Assembly (NCBI GenBank): GCA_026367775.1
Contig: CP111160.1
Coordinates: forward strand, 124,001 to 188,000
DNA length: 64,000 nucleotides
From: Exserohilum rostratum
Taxonomy: Eukaryota > Ascomycota > Dothideomycetes > Pleosporales > Pleosporaceae
Reading direction: 5' to 3'
A model generated the notes under the pieces. It made no database searches, was not told where the DNA came from, and worked only from the letters and a program-made list of their open reading frames with translations. The translations under genes were made by a program, and so were the position numbers. This document shows, piece by piece, positions 23,596-36,031 of this stretch (within the stretch, counting starts at the first letter, position 1; every line of letters starts with the position of its first letter).

Positions 23596-24412
23596 ATCAT
23601 ACCACCGGGAGGGGTTCTGCTGACAATACATATGCTGGCAAGTCTCAAAGTGGCCGCACATTGTCTCCAGGCCCTTGGCCGACGCGTCCTCTTTCAATGG
23701 CAGCCAGCAGTCTCGCGATCAGCACATGAAATGCGACTAGGAATACGGGGTCCTACACGTACAGAAGCGTCTGGGTAGCACCGAAGGCTAGCACCGCGAT
23801 GGCGTCGAAGCATCTAGCAACACTCTAGTCGGTAAGCAGGCTTGTGTGGCCATGCATATGACCATGGAAATGGCGCGCAGATCTGGGGCGCTTACTCAAA
23901 CTTTGTGTCTGGCCTCTGTCGAGCACCGCGAGCCGCCAATTGCCGCCGTCGCTGCTTGCTGCCTCGGTGTCGAAACATGTCACGTGATATCGCGTCGGCG
24001 AATCAGAGCAAGGGCGTTACATATGGAATCGCGAGCATGATGCGCCTGCGGTTCCGGCGCCGGAAGCGGGGTCCTCGCGCCCACATGTCTCCGGGCGCCC
24101 TCTTGCGAGTATGCGTCGCAGCAGCAATGGCTCAGCAATGCACGCACGAACTCGCAGGCAATGCCTCTACGCAGGGCGAGCCACAGCAGCCACACGAGCC
24201 GCACAAAGTTGCAGTGCCAGTGCAAAGTCAGCAGGCCTCCGCTGTCGACCACTTGTGGGTGCAGGGTGGCAGTGGCATGGTGGGGTCAGTAGTCGCAATG
24301 CTAGGCAAGATTGAGCTAACAGATGCGGACCCACTTGCGACGCGGCGGGAGGGGAGCGAGGTGCTGGTGTGCTGGTGGCCAGAACAAGAATGCTTATGAA
24401 TGCCCCGCTACT

Positions 24413-24418
24413 TATATA
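24413..24418 (+). promoter_or_regulatory. TATA-like element of katG
   Basis: TATATA within CTTATATACC, 79 bp upstream of the katG start codon, with a C/A-rich leader (CTCCCACAACACACAAC) after it. Typical of highly expressed inducible fungal genes. Confidence 0.4.
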
Positions 24419-24496
24419 CCCAGATGCCGCTCCGCCAGACGCCTCTGCAGCTTGTGGTCTCATTTCTCCCACAACACACAACTTGAATCCTTCATC

Positions 24497-26885
24497 ATGT
24501 CCAAAGGCGAGTGTCCCGTCAAGGTGCCCAATGTCGCCGGCGCCGGCACAAGGAACACAGACTGGTGGCCAAATGAGCTCAGGGTAAACATCCTGCGCCA
24601 GCACGACCCCAGACAGAACCCCCTCGGCCCGGACTTCAACTACGCAGAGGAGTTCAAGAAGCTCGACTACGATGCCTTGAAGAAGGACCTCACTGCTCTC
24701 ATGACCGACTCGCAGGACTGGTGGCCTGCCGACTTTGGTCACTACGGCGGTTTCTTGTATGTCTTTACCCCTCCGCTTGGCCCCCGCTTGCTTCTCTAAC
24801 ATTCCCCACCAGCATCCGATTGGCATGGCACTGTGCTGGAACATACCGTGTCACCGACGGCCGTGGCGGTGGTGGCGATGGACAGCAGCGATTTGCTCCT
24901 CTCAATGCCTGGCCCGACAATGTCTCTCTCGACAAGGCTCGCCGCCTTCTCTGGCCCATTAAGCAAAAGTACGGCAACAAGATCTCATGGGCCGACCTGA
25001 TGCTCCTCGTCGGAAACGTCGCCCTCGAGTCCATGGGCTGCCAGACCTTTGGCTTCGCTGGTGGACGTGCCGACACCTTCCAGTCTGACGAGTCTGTCTA
25101 CTGGGGAGGCGAGACTGAGTGGCTCGGCAGCGATGTCCGCTATGCCGATGGCGCAAAGGGAGTCAAGGGCCAGGGCGTCGTGGATGGTGACCAACACAAG
25201 ACCGACTCCAAGAGCCCTCACACATCGAGGAATCTCGAGCAGCCCTTGGCCGCCGCACACATGGGTCTCATCTACGTGAACCCAGAGGGTGAGTGCTCTT
25301 CAGCCTCTACACATTGTACCAATCACTAACTCTTCCAGGTCCCGAGGGTGTTCCCGACCCAGTGGCCGCCGCCCACGACATCCGCACAACCTTTGGCCGT
25401 ATGGCTATGAACGACGAGGAAACCGCCGCTCTCATTGTCGGTGGACACTCATTCGGAAAGACACATGGTGCTGCTCCCTCCGAGAACACCGGCCCAGACC
25501 CCAACGCAGAAGACCTTGCAACACAGGGATTCGGTTGGATCAACAAGCACGGCCGTGGCAACGGCCCAGACACCATTACCAGTGGTCTCGAGGTCACCTG
25601 GACTGGCACACCCACCAAGTGGAGCAACAAGTACCTCGAGTACCTGTACAAGTTTGAGTGGGAGCTGGAGAAGAGCCCTGCTGGTGCCAACCAGTGGGTT
25701 GCTAAGACCGATGAGCACATCATCCCCGACGCCTACGACCCCAACAAGAAGCACAAGCCCAGGATGCTTACCACCGACTTGTCGATGCGTATGGACCCTG
25801 CCTACGAGAAGATCACCCGCCGCTGGCTAGAGCACCCTGAGGAGCTCCACGACACCTTTGTCCGTGCTTGGTTCAAGCTTCTCCACCGTGACATGGGCCC
25901 CCGCTCCAGGTGGCTCGGTCCCGAGGTCCCCAAGGAGGTTCTCCTCTGGGAGGACCCTGTTCCTCAGCCCGAGAGTGAGATCATTGGCGATGCCGAGATC
26001 CAGACTCTGAAGAAGCAGGTTCTCGATGCTGGCGTCGAGCCCGCCAAGCTCATCCGCACTGCCTGGGCTTCAGCTGCTTCTTTCCGTGGCAGCGACAAGC
26101 GTGGTGGTGCCAACGGTGCCCGCATTCGTCTCGCTCCTCAGAAGGACTGGGAGGTCAACAACCCCAAGGAGCTTGCTGAGGTCCTCAAGGCTCTTGAGGG
26201 CATTCAGTCCAAGTTCAACAGCGGCAGCAGCAAGAAGGTTTCCATGGCCGACTTGATTGTCCTTGCCGGTACCGCTGCCGTTGAGAAGGCTGCCGGTGTG
26301 CCTGTTCCTTTTGCCCCTGGCCGCACCGACGCCACCCAGGAGCAGACCGATGTTCAGTCTTTCGAGCACCTCGAGCCCGTCAGCGATGGTTTCCGTAACT
26401 ACGGCAAGGGAACTGAGCGTGTCCGCACCGAGCAACTCGATGTTGACAAGGCCCACCTCCTGCGCCTCACTGCACCCGAGATGGTCGTCCTCACTGGTGG
26501 AATGCGTGCACTCAACGCCAACTGGGACGGCTCCTCGCACGGTATCTTCACCAAGCGCCCTGGTCAGCTCACCAACGACTTCTTCCTCAACCTCCTTGAC
26601 AACAACACGGCATGGAAGCCCACCGATGCCAGCAAGGAGCTCTACGAGGGCTTCGACCGCAAGTCTGGCCAGAAGAAGTGGACCGCTACACGCCACGACC
26701 TCGTCTTTGGTCACCACCCTGAGCTCCGTGCTATTGCCGAGACATATGCTCTGCCCGACAGCGAGGGCAAGTTTGTGAAGGACTTTGTTGCCGGCTGGGA
26801 GAAGATCATGAACAACGACCGTTACGATCTCAAGAACAAGTCGGTGAGTACACCATTGAGCGGAACAAGCAAGCCCCGTCTGTAA
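24497..26885 (+). CDS. katG: Bifunctional catalase-peroxidase KatG
   Basis: Three exons: 24497..24756, 24813..25288, 25339..26885; 760 aa. It begins MSKGECPVKVPNVAGAGTRN with no signal peptide, matching intracellular fungal KatG1. The distal haem site FIRLAWHCAGTYRVTDGRGG spans intron 1. The covalent Trp-Tyr-Met adduct can be placed: Trp in RLAWH, Tyr in HMGLIYVNPEGPEG (split by intron 2) and Met in GRMAMNDEETAAL. The proximal haem His is in VGGHSFGKTHGA. The degenerate C-terminal peroxidase-like domain follows to LRAIAETYALPDSEGK and WEKIMNNDRYDLKNKS. It detoxifies hydrogen peroxide. Strong third-position C/G bias suggests high expression. The last residues read GTSKPRL; a consensus GTGAGT donor lies just before them at 26844. 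Confidence 0.97.
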
Positions 26886-27742
26886 AAAAGAAACCCCAAA
26901 GGTAAAAGAAAATACAAAAGCAAAGCTGTCTTTCTGAGCTCTTTGTCTGCTTGCGCCTTTGATGCGCTTGTATTTTTTCCAGCTTGTACATCTTCTCCAC
27001 CTACTTCCTAACCTTATTGCATTGCGGGTTTTTACAAAAAACCGAAAAAATGGGGCATACAGGGTTTGCTTTGTGTCCACTCACTGACGATTACTCCATA
27101 GACCTGAGTCTCCCAATGACAAGTGTTGTTACAATCAGCAATGACCAAAGGGATGATTCCACGATACCTAGATAGCGATTGCTTGTAGGGTTAGGGCCAG
27201 ACTTGGTTTTTAATGAAACAAAGAAATGAAATATGAGTTACGAATACCCATACATTACTTGCATGCCATTGAACGTGATTGAATGTAGTTGACCGTGAAG
27301 GAGTGAATGCCATTGATGCATGTATTCGTTGATTCATTGCTTGTCATAGCTTGTATCATTAACCAAATATCTGGCAAGGACTCTGCCACCACCCTAGGGC
27401 GGATTTTGGAATGTATGAGTAAAAGAAGAGTAACGAGGAGAGACATTGAATGCAAGGCTAACAGCAAGTAAGGATGAGATAGAGAGAGAGAGAGAGGGAG
27501 AGGTAGAGAGAGGAAGAGGAATAATAATGCCATATCAACTTTCCTCAGTGCGCCAAAGACGCACAAAAAAACACCCCCCTATTACCACAAAACATTCATT
27601 CGTCCATTCGTATTAGCCCATGGTCAGTCCATCACTGTGTGTGTCTGTCATGTATCATACGGTCTAACCATCCATGTATTCGTCGTGAAGAATCAATGAG
27701 AGGAGAGGAGACGGAGGGAAGAAGAAAAGAGAAGGGGCGTCG
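26886..27742. other. Convergent 3' region with GA tract
   Basis: 857 bp between katG (+) and the CBM48 gene (-). It includes a GA-rich simple tract at about 27479-27520. No gene seen. Confidence 0.5.
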
Positions 27743-30183
27743 TTACGATGCACGAGCAACGAAATAGTAGACTGCGATAGCACCACCAAGCACGAGGGCC
27801 GAGGCACTGCAAGGGAAATGTTAGCGATGTTCATTACACAAAAACATGTGATGCTTACCTAGCTACTTTTCGATCGCCAACACAGGCGGTCAGCAAGCGG
27901 CTTACGCCAGAAGGTTTCGACGATGCGTCTTGGCGCTTCTCAGATTGTTGCGTATCTGCTGAGAATGAGGATGACACTGCATCGGTAGACTTGTCCTTGG
28001 TAGTTGTGGAATCATCATCAGTAGTGCGTGGCGCGTCTGATTTCTGTGAAGCTTCCTCGGCCACACCTTTGCGCTGCCGAAGGTTCGAATCAGCAACGGG
28101 ATCTGAGTGAGCTACGTCACTGGTTTCATTGCGACTAGATTTGACTGGAGTTGCGTCGGCCTTGTCTGGCATAGAGATGGCGTCGCGCAAAGTATTAGCA
28201 GGTTCTGGTGTGTCCTCGGCACCGTCGTGACTGTTGATGTTGTCCGCTTCACCACTAGATTCAATTGCATGGTCTTTGGTCTCTATGGCATCTCCGAGTC
28301 GCTTGCTTGCTTCTGTCACGGGTGTGGCATAAGGATCACGCGCGAACGCGGATGGCGAGTTAGACATACGGAGCATGTGCTTTTTACCAATGTAGACGGG
28401 CGAAGGGATACTGTCCAGATCATGATTGTCTTCCTCCTCCTCGTCACTGTCATCGGCTTCCGGTACAGACGCCAACGATGTGTACGACTTGACAGGCGCC
28501 AGATCGACGGAAGAACATGCTTGCGAGAAGACGGACGGCTGAGGGGAATGAGGATGGCTGTGTCTTGTTTCGTCTTCAGGGAGGGTTGTTCCAATTGTCG
28601 CTACGCGCTGGAAAATCTGATCGCGGTTGGTGGGAAAGCGCTCTAACGACGGGTCGTTCAGGTCCTCGTCTTCAGCATCCGATCGCGGCAACCTATGCGG
28701 GAGGCTGCTGTTTGTCCGTGGCCTGAAGAAATCATGTCGCGCAGTTCCACCAAAGAGGCTCTTCGCATTGTCAGTCTCGTAGTCGAAAGTAGACTGCTTT
28801 TCCAGTGAGAATGAACCATCGTCATGTCCAGAGTCGGAGCCTGTGTTATTGGCATTGGCTGCCTCGCGTTCGTGAGGGAGGAGAGGTGCATCGTCATCGG
28901 GTCCCTCAGGGTATTCATCAAATTCATCATCATCATCGAAAGGGCCGCGATGCCGTGGCTTTTCTTCCTGGGTGTAATCACTCTTAGTGACAATCTCGCT
29001 TCCTTTATAATCCGAGAGACCACTTTCGTGTGCCAGCAAGGGATGGCGGTCTAGCTCGTCTGCTCCATCAGAATCAGTCGTAACAGCGGTATCATCTGGA
29101 AGATTAGTCTCGTGCGAGAAGAGCGGGGCTTGGTGGACAGGATAATCGTCAAGCTCGGCTTCGTCAGTGAACAGCGATCCGTTGGCGATTTCTCGGCTCT
29201 CTTGCCCTAAGGCGGTCTCGTGGCTGAGCAGTGGCATTATGTTCAACTCGTCACCCTCATCGCCGTCATCCAGCTCAGATGGAGTGTCCATGGCATCTCC
29301 CGAGCTGGTTTGATCTGCTGAGGAGGGCGTAGACTCTTCGTCAATCGTGTCCATTGAAGGTGCCGCGGGCGGCTCCTCAGATTGGAAAGATTCATGGCGG
29401 AACATGGGTGCTGCTTGCTCTTGGTCTGCACTGAGTTGAACGGGATCAGGCTCAGCGTGCTGCTCGGGCACGATATTGACCTTGTCTGGTGATGCGTCGG
29501 CAGCTCTCATGTCACGCGCAACCTTTTGGGCTGCCGTAGCGTCCTTGCTAGACTGCTCTCCATGCGCAGGTATGTCATCCACCTTATCAAGCACGACAAG
29601 AGGGACATCAGGCTGCTTTGAAGTTTCTGACCCGACGGGCGAATCTACCTTGCTGGCTTGTTCGGATTTGAACGGCTTTGTGTCGGCTGGAAGGTCAGGC
29701 AATTGATCCTGGTCCATGGTGCTGTCCTTGCGGTTTTCAAGCCGCTTGGAGGCAGACTCGTGTAAAATTGCCACAGGAGCATCGTTTGGCGAGAGTGCCT
29801 GTGCGGGTGCAGCATCTGGTATTGATGTTTGCGGCGTTGTGTCGTTGGCAGGCTCGACATGGATAACGTTGTTGTGGATGCCTTGATCGTCGGCGGCTAT
29901 CACATGTTAGCGGGGGACCCAGCGAAAGCATGGCAGCAGCAGTCGTACCTGTTTCCTTGGACTCGTCCAAGACCCAATGATCTTGACCAAGACGGACCTT
30001 GTACTGGTAGCTCCCCTGAGGCACATTTGTGAATGTCTTGGTGAAGAGGACATGGCCGTCGGGCGTCTTGTCTGGGGCCACGTCCATCTCAAGCGGGGTC
30101 CAGCCGCTAAGAGCGGAGGTAACATAGACGGGCGGCTGTACGCCGGCCTGCGAGAAGGTGATGGTCGCGCTGGTGGTGGCCAT
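27743..30183 (-). CDS. CBM48 (AMPK-beta-like glycogen-binding) protein with C-terminal membrane anchor
   Basis: Three exons: 30183..29949, 29896..27859, 27806..27743; 778 aa. Residues 5-80 form a CBM48/AMPK1-CBM fold domain: PVYVTSALSGWTPLEMDV, HVLFTKTFTNVPQGSYQYKV, DHWVLDESKE. The same N-terminal arrangement occurs in yeast Crp1 and Mdg1. The next ~670 residues are acidic and disordered. A short motif, [AMH]PLL/F-x-HE[ST], recurs at about residues 124, 246, 304, 340, 368 and 420. The final splice (GTAAGC...CTTGCAG) shifts frame from a premature stop into ASALVLGGAIAVYYFVARAS, a single hydrophobic span ending two residues before the stop: a tail anchor. Likely membrane: ER or mitochondrial outer membrane (inference). 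Function unknown; it may tether glycogen or a partner to a membrane. Confidence 0.85.
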
Positions 30184-32342
30184 GGTGGCCGGGGAGGGGG
30201 GGGAAGCTCGCGGGCGGGGAATAGGGTAGGGTCTGTTGTGAGAGCAATACGGTCAGAGAGGGGTGAAGGTGACGGGAGCGAGCGGGCAGGCCGCAATGGG
30301 TCTAAGGAGAGGCAATGGAAATGGTGTGCCCGCTCATGCAGTGGCGCGAGGGTGAGAGAGGGGCAGGGAGGGGGTTGGCAGTGGGCAGTGGCAGCATGGC
30401 AGGCGGGCGCGGGGGAGGGCAGCAGCTTACAAGTACAGGGAATTTGGTGGGCTGATGGGGGGTATGTGTGGGCAGCGCCTGCCTCGCACGCGGTAGCACC
30501 TGCTGCGTCGCGTGCAGGCCTGAGGAAGGAGCGCGCAAAGTGTTGAGGCGGGAAGTAGCGAGGCAGCAGAGGCGCGAAGGAGCGATGGGGCTTGTTGGGT
30601 AGCGACTTCCCTGGCCCGGCGGCAAGATCAAGATAGGCGGGCGCGGAGGAGCGTGTGCGAGGCTGCGCTTTCTTCTTCCTGTTGGGCCGGTCAGTCGTTG
30701 CTGTCACTGATGGCCGTCCGCTGTGTGCTGCGCTGCGCTGTGTGCGTGCAGTGGCGTCGACGAGTTGCCTCGTTGCCCCCAGGCCAAGGTTCCATCGTCT
30801 TTGCTAGCTTCTTGATGCTTCGAGGGTGACGTGAGTGCAACGTCTGGCGAAACCCAGCGCTAGCCATGCACCACCAAGACCCGGCACCGCGGCCTCGTCA
30901 GCCACCCGTAGCCTGATCAGGCTCTCCCCGCACTGATCCTCCGCACCTAAACTCTGCTCTATGCATATGCTTCACTGCCGGCACATGGCTCCCGCACTGC
31001 TCCCGCAATCCTATTTAGCCTCCTCCCTTGTGTCTATTCTCGTCCCCTCCTGTTCTCCTTTGCACTGCAACCCCCCCCTCCGTGAGCACCAGTCACGCTC
31101 CCAACTCCTTTACCCACCTCGCTGCCCCTCCTTAATAAGCTGACCACTCGGCCCGGCTCCTTTTCTCGTTTTCACGCCCGCCGATGCCCCAGGCCCCGTG
31201 TACATCCCCCTTTCTCAACACCAAGACTTCTTTTGACGGGGGTGGAAATTTCCGCTCAAGGCCGTCTTTCGTCCTCCTGCCATGCTGGGAATGACCGACA
31301 GCCAAGCAACCGCATCTTCGCGGCCGCATCCCCGACGACAAGGCTCTTGGACATGTGCGCGAAGAGCCCGGCACCTTGAGCCAGCCTTGTGGTGAGGGGC
31401 ACAGTTTGCGTGTTCAGAACTCTCGGCCGGCCGTGCATAACTAATGAAGTCCTCGTATCGCCATTCCTGGATAATCATCACAAGGACAAGCGGCTCGCTG
31501 CGCCTTGCCCTCATCTAATTCACGCTCTGCGGGTTGCAAGTACTATATCACCGACAACTTCAATCATCGCGACGGCATCGTGGCTAGGGCTAAAATTGTA
31601 TACCATGCGGCAGGACAGTCATACGCAATACCTACCCTACCCGGCTGAGTGCGCACCACGTGACCTGGATATCTTAATTTCCGCTGTCACTCCGTCACCT
31701 TTGAGACGTACAAGTGCTAGTTTATGCACATCACCAACCAGTACCACCGGCCTGGCTCATACGATTTATCAGCCTAGCCTCGGGACTTGGACAAGTCCCC
31801 AAACATTCAACCCACATACTGTCTGCGGAGCCGTAGGCACCTGAGGCCAAAGGCTCTTACAGGCTCCCGACATCCATGCCATTGGCATCGTGGGTCTAAA
31901 CAAGGTTTCAAAAATCGCGTTGCGACGGGTCTCGTCACACGATCACATCTCACCACGCCAAATTTCGCGAGTGGAGAACGGGCCGCGTGTCTCCATCCGC
32001 GCTATTTGGCATGCTTCTCGAAGTCCATATTGTGTCTCAAGTACCGCCGTGTCTGTCATGCCGCCGCAGAATTTTGTGCAACGCCCTGATCGATGTGTCG
32101 CACTCGCAGTGTCGCAAGCCTCTTGCCTGCACTCACTCCCGTATTAGACCTGTCTAGCACCCGTCAGTGCAGTCTCTCGTCGTGCTGATCGCCCGTTCTT
32201 TGCTTTTTTCTTTTCTTACTCTTGTTCTTACTCTTGTCTCTCGCTTGAATCCTTGAATCCTTGCAACCATTGCTCGATTGTCCTCATAACCCCATGTCCG
32301 GACTTCCGAAGCTGTCCCACTCACTCACTTGCTGTACACGCG
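30184..32342. other. Divergent promoter region, no gene seen
   Basis: 2.2 kb between head-to-head genes. The first part (30184-30750) is G-rich on the plus strand and yields long open frames (for example minus 30707-29907) that are compositional artefacts overlapping the CBM48 first exon. The rest has only short frames. A C/T-rich stretch with CTTACTCTTGTTCTTACTC at about 32215-32234 probably belongs to the leader of the next gene. Confidence 0.5.
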
Positions 32343-33853
32343 ATGGGGCATATTGTGTTCGCCACGGGGCATGACCAAGGTCCACTCTTAGGTCGAGTGA
32401 GTATGGCCATGTACACGGTTGCCGTGACATTCGTCGCCCTCCGGTAGGTAGTCTTCTTGCCCAAGACGCGTCCATACTGACCGTCGCCGCTAGCTGTTTC
32501 ACACGTGCGTGCATCGTGAAAAAGTTTGGCTTGGATGACTTCTTCATCGCCATCGCCACCGCGCTCGGAGCTGCTCAGACTGTCACCATCATACTGCAAG
32601 TCGAACATGGCCAAGGCCGGCACGCTGCCGACCTGCACATTGAGCAGTTTAATCATATGCTCATGGTAAGCTCAAGACTCGAACTTTATTTACATGGCAT
32701 GCTGACTTGGATGTAGTACCAGTGGATTAATATGCTCATCTACTTCGTCGCAAACTGGTATGTATCTTGTACACGACGCTGCGCGCAGCTCTAACATGGT
32801 CAAAGGGCGGTGAAAATGAGCATCCTCGCGTTGTACTACAGAGTCGGATACGGGAAACAAGGCCTCCCGTGGATCGTGCAAGCGCCCGCTGTATGGACTG
32901 TAGCGGGTTTCATGACCGCATTTGCCTTGTCGTCATTCATGGTGAGCTAGCACTGCGCACAGCTGTCATTTGTATCACTATCTAACCATGTGGGTTCAGG
33001 CTCAACTTTTTCTATGCGTGCCCGTGCCTCGCGTCTGGGACATTATGGCTGTTGCAGACGGAGGATGCATCGACGTGGCCCAGTTTATGACCGTTTCCGG
33101 CGCGATCAACGTCTGTACCGATGTCATTCTTCTCCTCTTCCCGCTTCCGCTATTGCGACTATTCAAATTCAACCGGAGACAACGCACCGCTCTGGCAGTC
33201 ATTCTCTCCGTCGGTCTCATCCCCGTAATAGCCAGCACTATGCGACTCTGCGAAATCATCATGGCGGGCAGGCCCGTCACACCAGGTCGCAGCTGGGAAG
33301 AAACTGATTTCAGTTGGTACGTGTCTTCTATATCAAATTCTCTGGGCTTTACTAACGAGACTCTAGGGGCTGGGCTTGGGTTCCCGTATGGTCTCAAATC
33401 GAAGTCGACATCAGTATCGTTGCCGCATCACTTCCCTGTCTCTCACCCTTATTTAAGCACGTATTCCACAGCCCTCTCCGCCCGGAAACACCCTCGGATA
33501 TTCCGACACTACCCGGCTACCGCGAGAGCTGGGGCGAAATAGTTGATAATGTAGATTTGGAAAAGAGCCGGAGTTTCGAGCTGGATCCCGAGAAGAGGCT
33601 GACTGTGCGAGAAAAGGAAATGGGGCGAGGAATGGATATTAATATCACTGTCATCGAGGACAAAGGCATGGACATGGGTGGCGTGCATCATTACGACGAG
33701 GGACTGTCGGATGTAGCCGAAGAGGAAGAGGAGGAAGAAGAAAAGCACACTGCGCGAAAAAGCATGGGCATCGCAAGGACGGCCGATGTGCGAGTGACTG
33801 CTGCTCCAGCAAAGGACGCGGAGCCTGGAGTAATACAGTATACCAAGTTATGA
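32343..33853 (+). CDS. Pth11-like / SAT4-type rhodopsin-domain membrane protein
   Basis: Six exons: 32343..32443, 32494..32665, 32717..32757, 32806..32941, 33000..33316, 33367..33853; 417 aa, phases consistent throughout. It lacks a CFEM domain. Family hallmarks in order: LRCFTRACIVKKFGLDDFF, YQWINMLIYFVANWAVKMSI, LALYYRVGYGKQG, CIDVAQFMTVSGAINVCTD, LLFPLPLLRLFKFNRRQRT, VIASTMRLCEII and VDISIVAASLPCLSPLF. About seven transmembrane helices, then a cytosolic tail of ~130 residues with an acidic run (EEEEEEEEEK). The family includes putative GPCRs such as Pth11, linked to surface sensing in plant pathogens, but most members are uncharacterised. The start MGHIVFATGHDQG is the first in-frame Met that gives an extracellular N-terminus. 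Confidence 0.9.
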
Positions 33854-34144
33854 CAATAATTGCACTAAAGACAAAAAAATGAAGAAAAATCAAAATAACA
33901 TCAATTTGTAATGTATTTGGGCGGGGGAAACATACAACTACTAGAGGAGGGAAATGGTGTTTTCCATTCATTGGCTGGATCATTACTTATTAGACTATTC
34001 GCTTTGTAATGTTGTCTTGTTATACACAATGCTATAGCCATTATAGCACATGGGGTCTTGGCAACGGCCACTACTACCGCACCATGACGAACTACTACTC
34101 ATCATCATGATCGTAATCTAACGTCCTACCATCTTTTACTACTA

Positions 34145-35343
34145 CTACCATCTTCCAAAGCCGTTAAACGCCGCGCTAAACTGATTCGCTACGTCAACGT
34201 CAGTCAGTCTCACATTTCTCTCACTCTCACACAAAGACATGTACGTCAAAACGAAAAGCCCAAACGTACCATACTGACTCGTGCCAAAACACTGGCTCGC
34301 CTCTGCTTTTTCCATGGCCTTGGGCAACCACTCTCTGATTTTCTCCTCGCGGTTATGGTGACTGGGATGCGTGCTCAGTATCTGCGGGGGCCCCGCGCCC
34401 CCCACTTTTTCCATGCGCGCCCACAGCTGCATGGCGGCTTCGGGATTGTAGCAGCCCTGTGCCATCATCATGAGGCCTATGTAGTCGGCTTCTGCTTCAT
34501 GTTTTCGAGATGCGGGCATGGAGAGGAAGAGGTCGATGAGGAGTTTGCCCGAATACAGCGAGATATCGAAGAGGGAGAGGAAGACGACGCCGAGGAGCAC
34601 GAGGGGAGCTTGGGACATGCGTTCACTGAAATGTGTAATGCGTCAGCACATGCACCGTTCTCTTCCTTTCGACTACATAATATATCTGGAACAAGGGGAG
34701 AGGGAGGCACAAACGCAGTATGATGCGCAACCACATGCGCAATTTCATGGCCCAGCACTGCCGCAATCCCATCTTCGTCCCGGCATAGCGGCAGGATCCC
34801 CGTAAAAACAAACACCTTGCCGCCCGGCGCTACAAACGCATTCTGTTCGGGGCTCTCGATAACAGTGACTTCCCAGTCGAGGCCTTGCAGGCCTTCTCCC
34901 TCTGCGTACGGAAGTAACCGCGCCAACACCTTTTTCACAAGCCTAACCCGGGAATCGCTTTCGGGGAGAATACGCCCGCGATACTGCTGGCGCACTTCTT
35001 CGACGGTAGAACGACCAAGCGATTCTTCGAGTTCTGGAGGAATAATGTTGAATCGCCGCCGACCGGATACAGGTACTTCCTCTAGATTGTACAAGTAAAT
35101 GCCGCCTGCGCCTGCGCTAATAACTCCTACATCCCGATAGAAAGTCGGGCTCGCAGCCCAGCGGTACAGGATTCCCGTCAAGCCACCCGACGGACTCGAA
35201 AACCGCTTGTATTGCGGTCGGCTTCTGCCTCCGCTTCCGAACGGAAGCTGCTGGTAGGAACGGAACTGCGTAGGCTGCCGTTGTTGCCGCAGTGGCTGGA
35301 ACGAGCGAAGTGACATGCGCAGGGGCGCCGATATTCGATTCAT
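34145..35343 (-). CDS. OMA1: OMA1-like mitochondrial metallopeptidase (M48)
   Basis: Three exons: 35343..34715, 34625..34270, 34188..34145; 342 aa. A basic N-terminus (MNRISAPLRMSLRSFQPLRQ) suggests mitochondrial import, followed by a hydrophobic span (FYRDVGVISAGAGGIYLYNL). The zinc site is AAVLGHEIAHVVAHH (HExxH) and the third ligand is in ASRKHEAEADYIGLMMMAQG. The last conserved element ILSTHPSHHNREEKIREWLP is intact. OMA1 is the stress-activated inner-membrane protease that cleaves dynamin-like and other substrates. Intron 1 (GTTTGT...TTTCAG) joins AHHTA to ERMSQAPLVLLG; intron 2 (GTACGT...ACGTAG) adds a 14-residue tail ending FNGFGRW. Confidence 0.94.
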
Positions 35344-36031
35344 GGTCTCACAGTGGACAGTTACACAGTTTGTCGCGGGGTCTGGCTGGACGGACGGATG
35401 GTCGAGGTGGAGTAGGTATTACTATTAGCGGAAGGGAAGAAAAGGTGGCTGTCGCGAGGTGTCGCAAGGTGTCGCGAGAGATGACGTGCATTAAGCGTGC
35501 GCCTCCGCGGGAGTGCCAAGCCCCACCTGCGGCGTTTGGTGCGTCCGACTTCCCTCCCCTTTGTGATGCCTTTCCGACTCCTTCAGCGCCCCATGTTTCG
35601 GCGCGGCCACGTGAGGTTTCGGCGTGGTTCTCGATCGCTCGATGGAAGGCCCGCCCTTGTTTTGAAATCAACAAAAAAGTCTGGAAAAAAAAATTGGCGT
35701 CCACGAGTAAGTGCATTTCGATTACGGCATCGAGTTTTGGGGCTGGCTTATTTGTCATAGACATGTGGTCGACATGCGTTAAGTTGGAAACGTTTGAAGG
35801 AATTGGCCCCGGGCATTGCTGGGTAAACCTTCTCGTAGTACATACTGCAAATGTACTGGCGTCATATGGGTTCACTGCTGATGGCCAAGTCACACAATTC
35901 GACGGTAAAACAAAAACAAACGCTTCATGTCAAGATGACCCAGGGTAATTTGTAATTTCTGCACATACTCATTTGGCTACAACATCAACTCATCCAGCGT
36001 TCCTCGCTTTTCACTCTTCCTCTCGTATCAT
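35344..36031. other. Intergenic region upstream of OMA1
   Basis: 688 bp. A plus-strand frame at 35292-35948 has no start context or family resemblance and overlaps the OMA1 first exon, so it is not called. It holds the OMA1 promoter and the esterase 3' end. Confidence 0.45.

Larger units (their letters stand above)
23017..24496. other. Divergent promoter region of the ADH and KatG genes
   Basis: Nearly 1.5 kb. Contains a perfect 16-bp palindrome at 23580-23595 and a TATATA element about 80 bp before katG. Open frames at 23842-24399 and 24844-24167 overlap each other on opposite strands, are Ala/Arg-rich and lack domains, so they are not called. Confidence 0.5.

Noticed and set aside
26070..27080. 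336-codon minus-strand frame opposite katG
   Set aside because: Shadow of a highly biased coding region; Leu/Val-rich antisense with no family signal.
29907..30707. 266-codon minus-strand frame over the CBM48 promoter
   Set aside because: Overlaps exon 1 of the CBM48 gene in another frame and is Pro/Arg/Ser-rich from skewed composition.
35292..35948. 218-codon plus-strand frame between OMA1 and the esterase
   Set aside because: Overlaps the OMA1 first exon antisense, and has no recognisable start context or domain.
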